Positions 1 to 11,161 of a stretch of 64,000 bases of DNA are shown piece after piece. Positions within the stretch are counted from its first letter, which is position 1. Every line of letters begins with the position of its first letter. The position numbers and the translations under genes are program-made. Location of the stretch: the NCBI RefSeq assembly GCF_020520425.1, contig NC_079487.1, positions 64,410,398 through 64,474,397 of the forward strand. The letters are read 5' to 3'. Under the pieces are notes generated by a model. That model was not told the origin of the DNA and searched no databases. It saw only the letters and a list, made by a program, of their open reading frames with translations. Source of the DNA: Spinacia oleracea (Eukaryota > Streptophyta > Magnoliopsida > Caryophyllales > Amaranthaceae).

Positions 1-540
1 TTCAATTGCGTCGCACATTTAAACGACCGATACAAAACGACTTATTTTAGTTCTAAAATATCAATTACTCCCTCCGTATTTATTTAAGAGATACACTTGG
101 CCGGACACGGGTATTAAGAAGAAGAATTGAATGAAATAAAATAATAAAGCAAGTGGGGTTGGGTAGATATTTTAATAATTAAACAAGTGGGGACCATGCC
201 ATTTTGGGGGTGGGAGGTGGGGTGGATTTATGAAAATTATTTGTTTAATAGTATCGTGGGTCATAGGGTAAATTAGATTTATTATTTAATTAGATGGTGG
301 GATTGATAAGTTAATAAAAATGGCAAGTGTATCTCTTAAATAAATACGGCCGGGAAAGGCAAGTGTATCCCTTAAATAAATACGGAGGGAGTACGTAGCA
401 ACTATACAATTAAAAGACGCAAATGTACCTGATACAAGTCCTTTTGTAATTTGCGTCACAGATTAATTAATCAACGATGCAATTTACCTGTAATTTACGT
501 CGTTCAAATATTAAACAGCGACGTAACCATAGTATTATCC
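1..540. repeat. Left subterminal repeat zone of the CACTA element
   Basis: Apart from the MITE at 68-391, this stretch contains repeated, partly inverted GCGTCG/CGACG motifs: GCGTCGCACATTTA near 8, TTTGCGTCAC near 450, TTTACGTCG near 495 and GCGACGTAA near 518. These match the right subterminal zone at 13705-13977. Subterminal repeats of this kind are the usual transposase-binding arrays of CACTA elements; their role here is inferred. Confidence 0.5.
68..391. mobile_element. Stowaway-type MITE (324 bp) with duplicated right end
   Basis: The left end CTCCCTCCGTATTTATTTAA and the right end TTAAATAAATACGGAGGGAG are near-perfect inverted repeats flanked by TA (66-67 and 392-393), the Stowaway (Tc1/mariner) target. 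The inverted-repeat arms continue into AGAGATACACTTG. The right end is present twice: about 28 bases at 322-349 recur at 358-385 with one change, so the element carries a partly duplicated terminus. It is inserted in the CACTA subterminal zone. Confidence 0.85.
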
Positions 541-1658
541 ATAAACGTCCTTTTCTCACAGTAGAACTCCAGACCCCACCTCATTTCTCGCCTTTCTCGC
601 CTTCTCTCCTTCCCTTTCCTTCCCTCTCTTTCTCTCTCACCCTCTTCTTTCCCATCTCCATTGTTGAAACCTCAACATCTTCAATATCTCCTTTAAACAA
701 CATCACAACCGATTTTCTGCCTTCATACAAACCCTCCTCTCACTAACCCATCCTAATTTGTTCATTTTCTCTCAAAATCAAGCTATGTGAAAAATGGCAC
801 CCTAAGTTCCGCCGTGAAGAAGAAGGAGACATCTCGAAGAAGTAAAGCTCAGTCTCCGGTGGGTTGTCTGCTCGGTTTTTTATCTGAAAATAAATGCCTA
901 ATATTTCTAGAGTTTATTTCTCTCCTCTCATTTCTCTCGCTTTTACTATCCACAATCACCCACAATCAAAAGAAGCAAAACACTAGCATAAACCCAGATC
1001 TGGTAAAAAGAATCGGAAAAGTCATCTGATCTAAGAGGTTTCCGGGCAATCAAAGCAGACACGGCGGCATTGTCCATCAAAGCGAAAACGACGTCGTTGT
1101 CCCTACCCATCCACCCAACTTTGTGCACCAGCAAAGGCGGAGAATACGACCTAGCCAAACGTGCTAAGCTCAGGTTCCCCCATTTTAATATTTTTATTAA
1201 AAAAAATGTTGGATTTTTTTGCAATTTGTTGATAATAATTAGTTTTTCAATGGATAAATCTATTTACTTTTAGGGTGAGTATGGACAATGTTAATTGTTT
1301 TGTCTGGGAGATTAAAGGGGAACATAATTGTTCTTTTTAAGCAACTTTCATCCGGCTTACTTCTCATCACCGGTGAGCTTCATTTCACCCCTTTTCTTAT
1401 TTGATTTTTGTATTTAATTTTAAATCAGAATCTGGATTTAACATTGATCGTGTGAAGTCCATAAAAATCTGGTATTTGATTTTCTATGTATTAAATTTCT
1501 CGTCACTAATAGAAGCTTAGTCTAGACTTTAAGGGAAGGAATCGTTGAAGTTATGTTTTGAATTGTTTCTGTGATTAAACAGGAAATTATAGTTGTTGAG
1601 ATTTGCAGGAAACTTTAGAAGAATTGCTAATAACCCGTTGAGTTCTTTGGTGTGTAGG
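541..1658 (+). other. Leader-like and exon-like sequence inside the CACTA element
   Basis: A CT-rich stretch (560-660) looks like a plant 5' UTR. Around 1040-1178 an open stretch on the plus strand ends in GGEYDLAKRAKLR just before a possible splice donor (CAG/GTTCCC near 1179). Intron-like AT-rich DNA follows to 1658, where the Athila-like element is inserted. I could not assign the exon-like piece to a family. No complete gene is visible, and the apparent reading frame at 787 starts with GTG, not ATG. Confidence 0.25.
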
Positions 1659-3066
1659 TGATATGTGTGTTTTATATAGAGTTTTACCCCCGCCCCTTAG
1701 TACTTTTATGCATCAAATGGGCTCTTAGGAGCCGTTTTTAGTACTAATCTGTATTATTGAGTGTGCCTTGAGTTTCAGGATTAATTGGTGAGAAATTGGT
1801 CTTTTTAGACCCGTTTCATGATGATTTAGGCCACTACATGAGCCCGAGGAAATTCGGGACCACTATCGTCGACTTTCGGGAGCCTTAGATGCTTATGGTT
1901 GAGCCCCGGGAGTTAGACTCGGTGATATGGGCGAAGGATCATGACTTTTGCAAATCGCCCTTTGAGCTGAGGGCGAAATGAGAAGACTGGGCGAAAACAA
2001 AAGGAGTTTAAGCCTTCAACAAGCGCCCGATTGGGCGGGCTTCGCCCGGTCCGGATCGAGCGGGCATCCTGCAGGGCAACCATCTGAGCTTTTCGCAGCC
2101 GCCAAATCGGGCGGAATTCGGCCCGATCGGGCCGACTATCGAGTAGTTCGCCCGATCGGGCGAAGCGCCGCCCGAACGGGCGACACCAACCCCTGATGCT
2201 TTTTCGCGTTTTTTATTTCCGGTTTTTGGCTTGTATTTTGGGCAAACTATAAATATTAGCCCTTTTATTATTAGTAGACATCTTTGATTCAAGTATTAAG
2301 GACTTAGTTTATTTTCCTAAGCTTAGTTATTCTCTCAAAATTTGTTCCAAGACTTAGTTTTTATTTTCAATCAAAAAGTCAAGCTTTCTTATTTCATTGT
2401 TCTTCATTTAGGTATTTCTTTTTACTTTAATTTATTGTTTGCTTTAATCATGTTTTCAATCATATTAATTGCTTTGTTTATTGGTAACATGTGTGAGTAG
2501 TCTAATTTCTAGGGTTTGGGGATCCATGAATAATTATGAAGGGATGATTGAATATTGTTGATTGGTGATATTGTAATTGATTCCTATTGATTGGTTTATT
2601 CTACTATGCGATTAGATTTGCGCATGTTTAATTGTGATAGTCTAGCAGTATCAAGTTAAGATTCGAGAGATGCAATTTGATGTTTAGGCTTGTGTCAATA
2701 GGTGGAATTAGGATTAATACGTAGCGAGAGCCCGTTAATTCTAAGTCTATGATTAGTATCGATTCGAGAGAGCATGCTAGTCTAAATAATTACTTTATTG
2801 ATTATTGTCGATTGTTTATCATCATGGATAGTTATTCGTTGGTGAACCTATGCCCTAGATTCTTTAATATCTGAATTCTCATTCGTTTAATTATTGTCGT
2901 AGCTTAGTATACAAATCAACCAACTTTCCTGTTCCCAATAGTCTAGATTTATTCTTAGTAATAGAAAGAACACTGTTTCCCTGTGGATTCGATCCTGACT
3001 TCCCTTGCTACCTAGCTAGTGGACTTAGGTTTATTTTTGATAAGGTGATACGACGTTCGCCTGTCA
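1659..3066 (+). repeat. 5' LTR of the Athila-like element (1408 bp)
   Basis: The sequence matches the 3' LTR at 9796-11156 along its length. A GC-rich zone (about 2027-2190) contains two exact GCCCGATCGGGC palindromes (2121-2132, 2150-2161) and several variants. Relative to the 3' LTR it carries two extra pieces of roughly 25 and 19 bases in that zone. A TATA motif lies at 2248-2255. Confidence 0.9.
2248..2255 (+). promoter_or_regulatory. TATA box in the 5' LTR
   Basis: TATAAATA lies downstream of the palindrome zone and about 810 bases before the LTR end; the same motif is kept in the 3' LTR near 10337. Its position fits the LTR promoter, with the palindromes immediately upstream. Inference from motif and position. 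Confidence 0.5.
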
Positions 3067-3071
3067 AATTT

Positions 3072-3090
3072 TGGCGCCGTTGCCGGGGAA
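3072..3090 (+). promoter_or_regulatory. Primer-binding site
   Basis: TGGCGCCGTTGCCGGGGAA starts five bases after the 5' LTR. This is the tRNA-complementary PBS typical of Athila/Tat-type plant gypsy elements (tRNA-Asp type from memory). Confidence 0.75.
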
Positions 3091-3204
3091 ACGGTTTAAT
3101 TTTCTGTTATTAATTGTTATTTCTAGATTATTGTTTGTTACTTCTCAAGGAACTCCCGTTCCTTGATATCGGATCTCACGACTGTTTTCTAGTTTTGCTT
3201 GTTT

Positions 3205-5818
3205 ATGCCCAAGACTGTCCATACCAGCGATTTGACTTCGTTTGATCCTGAACCTGAACGGACCTTCCGTAGACGGCGTAGATTCGTTGAACAGTTGAGA
3301 GACTATTCGGACTCTGAATCCGACCATCTGAGTGGCAATCTATTCCATACAGATTCAGAGATGGGTGACGGAACACCACCACCTGAGCCAAGGCTTACAG
3401 ACTATTCTAAGCCAAGTATGTCTGTGCTTCCTAAGGCGATCATGCCTTCTATTGCGGTCGAGAATTTCAAGATTGAACCCCAATTGATAAATATGATTGA
3501 GAGACACCAATTCGGTGGGGAAAAGGGTGAAGACCCTAATCTCCATATTCAGTCTTTCATTCAATATTGCGCTACTGTTAAGCAGAAGAATCTAACGCCA
3601 GAGCAGACTATGGAGATGCTCTTTCCATTTTCATTGAGTGGGAAGGCAAAGCTATGGATTAACGGGCTCAACCAAGCAGCTATGAGAATCACCTTTTGGG
3701 ATTCTTTGGCTCTTGCTTTCTATGTGAAATACTTCCCACCTGAGAAGACGGCTCGTTTGAGGGATCAGATAATTTCCATTACCCAACAGGCAGACAAGAG
3801 CTTGTTTGAAGTCTGGGAAAGGTTCAAGGATCTGCAGAGAGAGTGCCCACACCACGGTTTGAGTGACTGGTTCTTGATCCAACAATTTTACAACGGTCTG
3901 GGTAACGAGTCTAGAATTATTCTAGATTCTGCTGCTAGTGGGAGATTTATGCAACTCCATGTGCCTAGAGCTTTGGAGGTGATTGAGGAGATGGCCATTC
4001 ATAGTGCCCAATATGGGAATCCTAGAGGCTTTGCTGACCGGGGTGTTAAGCATGAGATGAATTCTATTGAACAACTTACTTCTCAGCTTACTTCCCTACA
4101 TCACAAACTTGATAATATGCAAACTGCATCTTCTCAGTCCGCCCTACATGCTAGTGTTTCTACAATGAGTGCCCAATTTACCAATGTCTGTGATAGTTGT
4201 GGGGTGCAAGGTCATTATGCACAGGAATGTAGGAGCTCTATCGAACAATGTAATGCATTCCAGTCCTACAAGCAGAATAATCCGTACTCCAACTCTTACA
4301 ATGAGGGGTATAAAAATAACCCCCTGCTATAGGAGTACTAATGTCCAGAACCCCCATCAGATTCAACATCCTCCACCACCACAACAACCCTACCAACCAC
4401 CACCACATCAATCATACCAACCGCGGAGTAACTACAACCAGCAGTCTAGTGGACCACCTGGGTTCCCTAGACAAAACACATCCCCTCCACCACCACAACC
4501 TCAACCCACACAGTCTGATCCTATGCTAATTGTAGAGATGAGGAATATGATGTTGCAAATGCAGAAGTCTCTGAGCGAAAAGGATGCCAAAATTGATGCT
4601 CTTACTGCTCATAATAGGATCATTGATACACAGTTGGCACAAATGGCTACTACTCTTGTAGAGAGACCCCAAGGTCATCTCCCTTCACAGCCCGAGAACA
4701 GAGAGTCTGTAAATTCTGTCACTTTGCGGAGTGGATATGAGTATGATGGGCCGCCTATGACTATTAAAGGAGATGTTGAAGCGTCTGTCAGTGATGTTGT
4801 GCCAGAAGAAGGCGAGAAGGTGGTCAAGGAGAAGGAAGCTAGCACAAGGGTCGAGAAGAAAGTTGAGATACAAGTCCCACCTATCAAACTTCCTTTCCCT
4901 CACCGTCAGCTTAAGAACAAGTTAGACAAGCAATTTGGTAAGTTCTTAGAAGTGGTAAAGAATTTGCAGGTAACAGTCCCTTTCACTGAATTAATTACTC
5001 AAGTACCTGCATATGCTAAATACATGAAAGACATCTTGACTAGGAAGAGAGAATTCAGTGAGGTGGAGACTGTTGCATTTACTGAAGAGTGTAGTGCCTT
5101 ACTACAAAATAAGTCTCCACCCAAATTGAAGGACCCTGGGAGTTTCTCTATCCTATGTAACATTGGAAATCTTTTTATTGACAAAGCTTTATGTGATTTA
5201 GGTGCTAGTGTTAGTTACCAACATAACTCTGCAAATGGCTGACCGATCTGTGAAATACCCCCTAGGTGTTCAAGAAGATGTGCATGTTAGAGTGGGTATA
5301 TAAATTTTTTTATTCTTGTTGACTTTGTTGTGTTGGACATGGAAGAGGACAGAAAGATTCCCATTATATTAGGTAGACCCTTCTTACACACCGCAGGGGC
5401 AATCATTGATGTCAAAAATGGCAAGCTGGCTTTAAATGTGGGGGATAACAAAGTTACTTTCAATTTAAACCATGTTGCTAAGAGTCCCATGATAGAGGAG
5501 TCATGTTATGGTGTCAATGTGTCTAATGATTATTTCAATGATAAATTGACTCATACTAACTCTGACCACACTTCGGAGAAAGCACGTGTTTCGAATTGCT
5601 TTGCAGGTGGTGGTGGCCGGAGTATCAACTCTTTAGCATGGATTCAAAAAGGGGCACAGCTTGATGACCTTGTGACACAAAAGGCCGAATATTCTGTCAA
5701 CGGTGGGCACCGTATTCATGATCGGGGTCGCGATCTGTCACTTTCCGCGCCACATAGCTCATCCAAGGCAACTGATTCGACACCAGATGACACCATTTTT
5801 GGTGCCCCCATTCGATGA
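3205..5818 (+). pseudogene. Athila-type gag-protease, broken
   Basis: Translation from ATG at 3205 gives an Athila-type capsid: a FSLSGKAKLW / FYVKYFPPEKTARLR core near 3620-3770 and a CX2CX4HX4C zinc knuckle (CDSCGVQGHYAQEC) at 4189-4230. A frame change near 4320 is needed to follow the proline-rich linker (4345-4510), a coiled-coil-like stretch (4540-4640) and a charged region. The protease active-site motif DLGAS is at 5195-5209. The frame is lost again just after it, and the protease C-terminal [11 protein letters not shown] lies near 5360-5395 in another frame. The reading frame ends at 5818 with no RT behind it. Gag coats the RNA and protease matures it; here both are inactivated by at least two frameshifts. 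Confidence 0.85.
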
Positions 5819-6125
5819 GTTGTCGTGGCTCTCATCCCCTTCCTTTCGTTTCTGCGTAGTAAATTGGGATTGTGTAATGGGGACATTGCATCAATCTAAC
5901 TGGGGGATGAGTACTTCACTATCCATTTACCGCTTTCAGTAGTATAATTTTTCAATTTTTGCTTTGTTTTGTGTGTTTTTAGTGTAATTTTTACTTAAGT
6001 GTGTGTTTTTTGGTATTGGAGAGGTGAGAGGAGGGAATTACGCCGTTTGGGTGTTTTATAGTGTGCAGGCCTAAGGCTCCAAGTTCGAAAAAGTGAAATT
6101 ATAGCTGAAACCGAGTATCCTGTAA

Positions 6126-6460
6126 ATCGCCCGATCCGGATCGGGCGAGGAGCACCTTATCGGCGCGTACCAACGTTTGCAAAATAATCTAATTTCGCCC
6201 GACCGGGCGAAAGTTGCCCGATCGGGCCGGTTGTCCAGTAAAATGCCCGATCGGGCGAAATTTCGCCCGATCGGGCGGTTATTGATGACGTCATATGAAG
6301 GCTGGGGGAGGAAATCTGAGTTGAAGAATGAACATCTGGAGACAATTCGCAAATCGCCCGACCCGGATCGGGCGAGGAGCGCCCGATCGGGCGCGTGTCG
6401 ATGGCAAGAAAAAGGGTAAAATTCGCCCGATCGGGCGAGCTGCTGCCCGATCGGGCGGAA
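6126..6460. repeat. Internal cluster of GCCCGATCGGGC palindromes
   Basis: Six exact 12-base palindromes start at 6216, 6245, 6265, 6381, 6425 and 6445. Variants with an extra CCG or one change lie near 6129, 6197 and 6355. The cluster sits between protease and the second ORF and is far more GC-rich than its surroundings. The same palindrome occurs in both LTRs. All frames read through it as RPIGR/SPDRA-like strings, so local reading frames are composition artefacts. Confidence 0.9.
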
Positions 6461-6740
6461 TGCAATTCTGCGCGTAAAAGAGCACGGGCCTCACTTCTCC
6501 TTCATTCTAATCTTCTTCTTCAACTTCTTTTCTCTCTCTTTCCTCCATTAAACCCCAACTCCACAAAACTTCAAACCCTCAACTCATTTCTTCACCAAAT
6601 CCAACATACCTTACATCAAAATCTTCCTCTCATCATCCTCTACAACCTCCACCCAATTAATTTCAAATTCTTCCACTCTCCACATAATCCCCAATTTAAC
6701 CCAAAATCCCAAAAACCTTAAAAAACTCAGATTTTCAACC
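6461..6740 (+). other. CT-rich, UTR-like leader before ORF2
   Basis: Pyrimidine-rich sequence (TTCTTCTTC, TCTCTCTCTTTCC, many CCCAA/CCTC runs) resembles a plant 5' UTR and separates the palindrome cluster from ORF2. No clear TATA box was seen just upstream. Confidence 0.35.
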
Positions 6741-8197
6741 ATCGCTAACCGTCCTAAGAGAAATTGCACCATCCAAGCAAGGAATCAACGAGAGGCTTCT
6801 ACAAGCCGGGCTCGTGAGCCGACATCACCACCGCCGCCGCCCCAGTTCGAATCTGACCGGGATTTTCCGGATATTATCATCACTACGGATTGGCAGTGGG
6901 AACGACTAGCCCACCTCAAAAAGAGGGAGGTAATTCCAACCCGATTTATTTGTCAAAAGTCATTACATAAAATGGGTATTGAACATGATGTCAAACGAGT
7001 CTTCTATGGTGTCGGTATGAAAAGCATGTATAGTATGTTGCGTCTTACTTTTAGGCGATTAACGTTGGAGTTCTTGAGTTCTTTGTATTTGCTTAAGAAT
7101 GGTTATAGGGATGTGTCTTCGGATCATTTTTGTTTGATGAACCGTGATGTGCATTTGAGTATTGATGACTTTGGTAGGATTTTTGGTTTGTCAACTACCC
7201 CCAGTATGAAGGTTGGGAATGCTCATAACAATAATAAAATGTGGGGAAAGCTGACCGGAAATAGTGATCCCGGTAGTATGCAACACTTGCATGCTTCTAG
7301 GATTCAACACCCTGTCCCCATTGTATTTTACAGATTTCTGGGGTTCACCATCTGTGGAAGGGAGGAGAACCAGAATGTTAGGAGCACGGAGTTGGAGATT
7401 TTGGGTGGTTATGTGCTAGAGGGGGAGGATAAGTATACAATGAATTTGGCCCATCATATGGCATCCCACCTTTACTCAGTAGCCACTAGCTCAAACACCA
7501 GCCGCATCACCATTGGTGGGTTGATCACCCACATTGCTATGGCCACAGTGGGGTTTGTATAGGCCAACCAGATACCGGTATTGGGTAACAACTTGCTGGA
7601 TTTGGCCTATTTTGTTGGGCTTCGCCGCTTGCAGGGTGAGCACGGGTTATTTCGCCCGGGTGCCATGTATTGGATGTTTGAGGGGAACAGGATTTTCACC
7701 TTGCCTGATCCTCAGGGCCGCACCCGTTTTAGACCCGGCCAGGCTCACTATTTGTATGTTGGGGTTGAGCAAGAGCAGGAGCCTGAGCCCCAACCCGACC
7801 CCCAGCCAGAGCCCCACCAGTTTCAGCCCGAGCCCCGCACTTACTTTAGGAGGGGGCGTCGTGAGGATGAGGGGAGGCCACAGGGTGGCCCGACATCAGA
7901 GGAGGAGCAGCGCTCCATTCAGGAGCGGTTGGACAGGCTCGAGATCAGATTTGATCACTTGAGAGTGATCACCAGAGAGCCATGTTTCCCGTTTATGATC
8001 AGCACGCCAGGCAGGGCTATATTCCTCAAGATGCCCAGCACCCTTCCTGGTTTACCTATCCCGCGGAGGGATATGAAGCTCCCGGTGCCATGGGCACTTT
8101 CACACCCACCCACTATTACGGTGGGTATGGAGAGGGCCCTAGCGGTCATGGTGGTCGTAGTGGTGATGATGGTGATGATGGTCAAGGCCATCAATGA
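6741..8197 (+). pseudogene. Second ORF of the Athila-like element (plant-transposon-type domain), broken
   Basis: An open frame runs from about 6741 through a basic, proline-rich N-terminus and a conserved-looking segment (DFPDI, DWQWERL, REVIPTRFIC) into MGIEHDVKRVFYGVGM at 6972. The best start context is ATCGCTAAC at 6741, where ATG appears to have become ATC. One in-frame TAG interrupts at 7560-7562 and the same frame resumes with LGNNLLDLAYFVGL. The tail is rich in PEP and charged residues (7760-7960). A frame change near 7975 leads to a YGGYGEGPSGHGG-type glycine-rich end at 8197. It resembles the uncharacterised ORFs found with Athila elements and annotated as putative plant transposon protein. 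No membrane segment typical of an env-like protein was seen. Function unknown. Confidence 0.6.
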
Positions 8198-9783
8198 TGT
8201 TGAGGATGATGGAGATGGTTCGGTACCCCTTGAGCCAATGAGGACATTGTCTGATTTAGCTTGGGGGGTGTTCACTTACCTGTACATATTAGGTATGTTT
8301 TCTTTTCATTTTTGCATTTACTTATTTTGATGTGTTTATTTTGGTGTGTGATTGTTTTCTAGATTAGTTTATCGCTTTGAAAAACAAAAATAAAAATAAA
8401 AATACGTTCCGATGAATGCAAAATCATGCTTCCCTGTGCCCCTTTGATTGAAAATTATTTTGATTCTTGGTATTTGATGACGAGCAATGTGGATGTGTTA
8501 GCCGGCCATGATTTGATATTCGATTACTTTGATGCCATGACATGAGTCAACTCTGACTAACTATTTGTGGACTTGGTGCTTGGCTAGTTGACTTGGTTAG
8601 GAATGTGTGATAGTTTCCTGGTGTGTCGTTGAATTTGAGTATTGGTTTGCAACTATTAATAGTGTTTTATGACTCATATACATGCACATTGTGGAGGACG
8701 AGGGCATTTTTCTACTTAGGTAGCCTTCAGATGAAATTAGATACATTTGTTCCCTCTTTTTCTACCCATGTTGTTGCTTGTGCCCTTTATTTGGTGACTA
8801 ACCATATTACAAGCCCGTAAAAGCCACATTGGTTACTAGTCCCAAGCCTAGCTTGGGGAAGCTAATAGTAGTGAGGTGAGGGAGTTGTAGTGTGGTGCAT
8901 TTCGAGCATAGTGAGTGGTGAAAAAGGGAGTTCTTCTTATCATGTTTGTTGGTGAAAAAGAAAAAAAAATGAGTTGAAAAAATGAAAGAGATGAGAAGAA
9001 TAAAAAAAAATGTGAAGGTTTCTAAAAGAAAGAAAAAAAAGAGAGATTGAAAAAAATAGAAGGAAAAAATTTTGTTACTCTCAGAAATTTCAAAGTGTTG
9101 TTTCACTCAAGTTTTGTTAGTTCATATCCTTATGAGTGATTGGTTATAATTGTGAAAAAGGGCAAGAAATTATGGTGTGGTTTATTTGTTGTTTTATCAT
9201 GTATTGAGTGGGAGAGTTGTGGTCATCATTTTTGTTGATCATGGTTTTATATAGGATTTATGCTCCCTAAAGCCAAGGCTTTAAGCTCACATTTTACCCA
9301 AATTTACCGCACCCTTACCTAAGCCTATCATTACAAGCTTTGAAGACCTTCCGACCTTTGTGCATAGAGTCGTATTAATATGAAAGTAGTTGTTTATCAA
9401 TATATGCAATTTATGACATGACACATTTCGAGTCGACTACTAGGTTGAGTGTATGTTTTTCTAGACACACGAGTGTTGTGAGTTTGGGATGGCATTGTTC
9501 ACTTATATGTTGGGAGGAGAGTGAACGGGTACATCTTTGACCCGCCACATAAATGAGTGACGAGTGTGAGCACTAGTCTTGAATTCCATTGTGCACTTAT
9601 GGTTCGCTTTGCGTGACGATTGTTAGGGAGGATTTGTGGTTGGGTGGTTTTGATTGGTTGACATTGATGCATGCTCGTTGAATTTTGCCTTGAATTATGT
9701 CTTTCGTTTTGAAATATGTTAGGGGTGAAGTTGATCTTGTATTCATCGATGATGTCCTTGCTTAGGGACAAGCAAGGATCTAG
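8198..9783 (+). other. Non-coding 3' interior of the Athila-like element
   Basis: No supported ORF. A purine-rich tract (about 8940-9075, GAAAAAGAAAA and GAGATGAGAAG types) stands out. CTTGGGGAAGCTAATAG near 8851 resembles the polypurine tract further down. The rest is ordinary AT-rich DNA. Confidence 0.5.
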
Positions 9784-9795
9784 CTTGGGGGAGTT
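9784..9795 (+). promoter_or_regulatory. Polypurine tract
   Basis: CTTGGGGGAGTT directly abuts the TGATATG start of the 3' LTR, the expected position for plus-strand priming. Confidence 0.75.
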
Positions 9796-11156
9796 TGATA
9801 TGTGTGTTTTATATAGAATTTTACACCCGTCCCTTAGTATTTTTATGCATCAAATGGGCTCTTAGGAGCCATTTTTAGTACTAATATGTGTTATTGAGTG
9901 TGCCTTGAGTTTTAGGATTAATTGGTGAGAAATTGGTCTTTTTAGACCCGTTTCATGATGATTTAGGACACTACATGAGCCCGAGGAAGTTTGGGACCAC
10001 TATTGTCGACTTTCGGGAGCCTTAGATGCTTATGGTTGAGCCCCGGGAGTTAGACTCGGTGATATGGGCGAAAGATCATTACTTTTGCAAATCGCCCTTT
10101 GAGCTGAGGGCGAAATGAGAAGACCGGCAGAAAACAAAAGGAATTGAAGCCTTCAACACGCGCCCGATCGGGCGGGCATCCTGGGCAACCATCTGAGCTT
10201 TTCGTAATTGCCCGATCGGGCGGAATTCGGCCCGATCGGGCCGACTATCGAGCAGTTCGCCCGATCGGGCGATGCCAACCCCTGATGCTTTTTTGCGTGT
10301 TTTATTTCCGGTTTTTGGCTTGTATTTTGGGCAAACTATAAATACTAGCCCTTTTATTTTTAGTAGACATCTTTGATTCGAGTATTAAAGACTTAGTTTA
10401 TTTTCCTAAGCTTAGTTATTCTCTCAAAATTCGTTCCAAGACTTAGTTTTTATTTTCAATCAAAAAGTCAAGCTTTCTTATTTCATTGTTCTTCATTTAG
10501 GTATTTCTTTTTACTTTAACTTATTGTTTGCTTTAATCATGTTTTCAATCATATTAATTGCTTTGTTTATTGGTAACATGTGTGAGTAGTCTAATTTCTA
10601 GGGTTTGGGGATCCATGATAATTATGAAGGGATGATTGAATATTGTTGATTGTTGATATTGTAATTGATTCCTATTGATTGGTTTATTCTACTATGCGAT
10701 TAGATTTGCGCAGGTTTAATTGTGATAGTCTAGCAATATCAAGTTAAGATTCGAGAGATGCAATTTGATGTTTAGGCTTGTGTCAATAGGTGGAATTAGG
10801 ATTAATACGTAGCGAGAGCCCGTTAATTCTAAGTCTATGATTAGTATCAATTCGAGAGAGCATGCTAGTCTAATTAATTACTTTATTGATTATTGTCGAT
10901 TGTTTATCATCCTGGATTGTTATTCGTTGGTGAACCTATGCCCTAGATTCTTTAATATCTGAATTCTCATTCGTTTAATTATTGTCGTAGCTTTAGTATA
11001 CAAATCAACCAACTTTCCTGTTCCCAATAGTCAAGATTTTATTCTTAGTAATAGAAAGAACAATGTTTCCCTGTGGATTCGATCCTGACTTCCCTTGCTA
11101 CCTAGCTAGTGGACTTAGGTTTATTTTTGATAAGGTGATACGACTTTAGCCTTTCA
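9796..11156 (+). repeat. 3' LTR of the Athila-like element (1361 bp)
   Basis: Pairs with 1659-3066 and is followed by the duplicated GTAGG. It holds four exact GCCCGATCGGGC palindromes (10162, 10210, 10230, 10259), two of which are degenerate or shifted in the 5' LTR. The LTRs therefore differ most where the palindromes lie. Confidence 0.9.
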
Positions 11157-11161
11157 GTAGG

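Larger units (their letters stand above)
1659..11156 (+). mobile_element. Non-autonomous Athila-like (Ty3/gypsy) LTR retrotransposon, 9.5 kb
   Basis: Two LTRs (1659-3066 and 9796-11156) begin TGATATGTG and end in CA. The element is flanked by an exact 5-base duplication GTAGG (1654-1658 and 11157-11161). A primer-binding site follows the first LTR and a purine tract precedes the second. The interior encodes an Athila-type gag and protease (3205-5818) and a second ORF (6741-8197), all broken by stops and frameshifts. No reverse transcriptase, RNase H or integrase is present, so mobility must have depended on another element. LTRs differ by scattered substitutions and two larger gaps in the palindrome zone, implying an older insertion than copia-1. 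Confidence 0.9.

Noticed and set aside
787..1029. 80-codon frame with a 5'-UTR-like upstream
   Set aside because: It starts with GTG, not ATG, the upstream ATG is followed at once by TGA, and no family was recognised.
1978..2292. Frames rich in RSG/PDRA/PIGR strings, also near 6157-6494 and 10144
   Set aside because: These are translations of the GCCCGATCGGGC palindromes, open on both strands because the motif lacks stop codons.
8807..9106. 99-codon minus-strand Phe-rich frame
   Set aside because: It is the translation of the purine-rich tract in the Athila-like interior.
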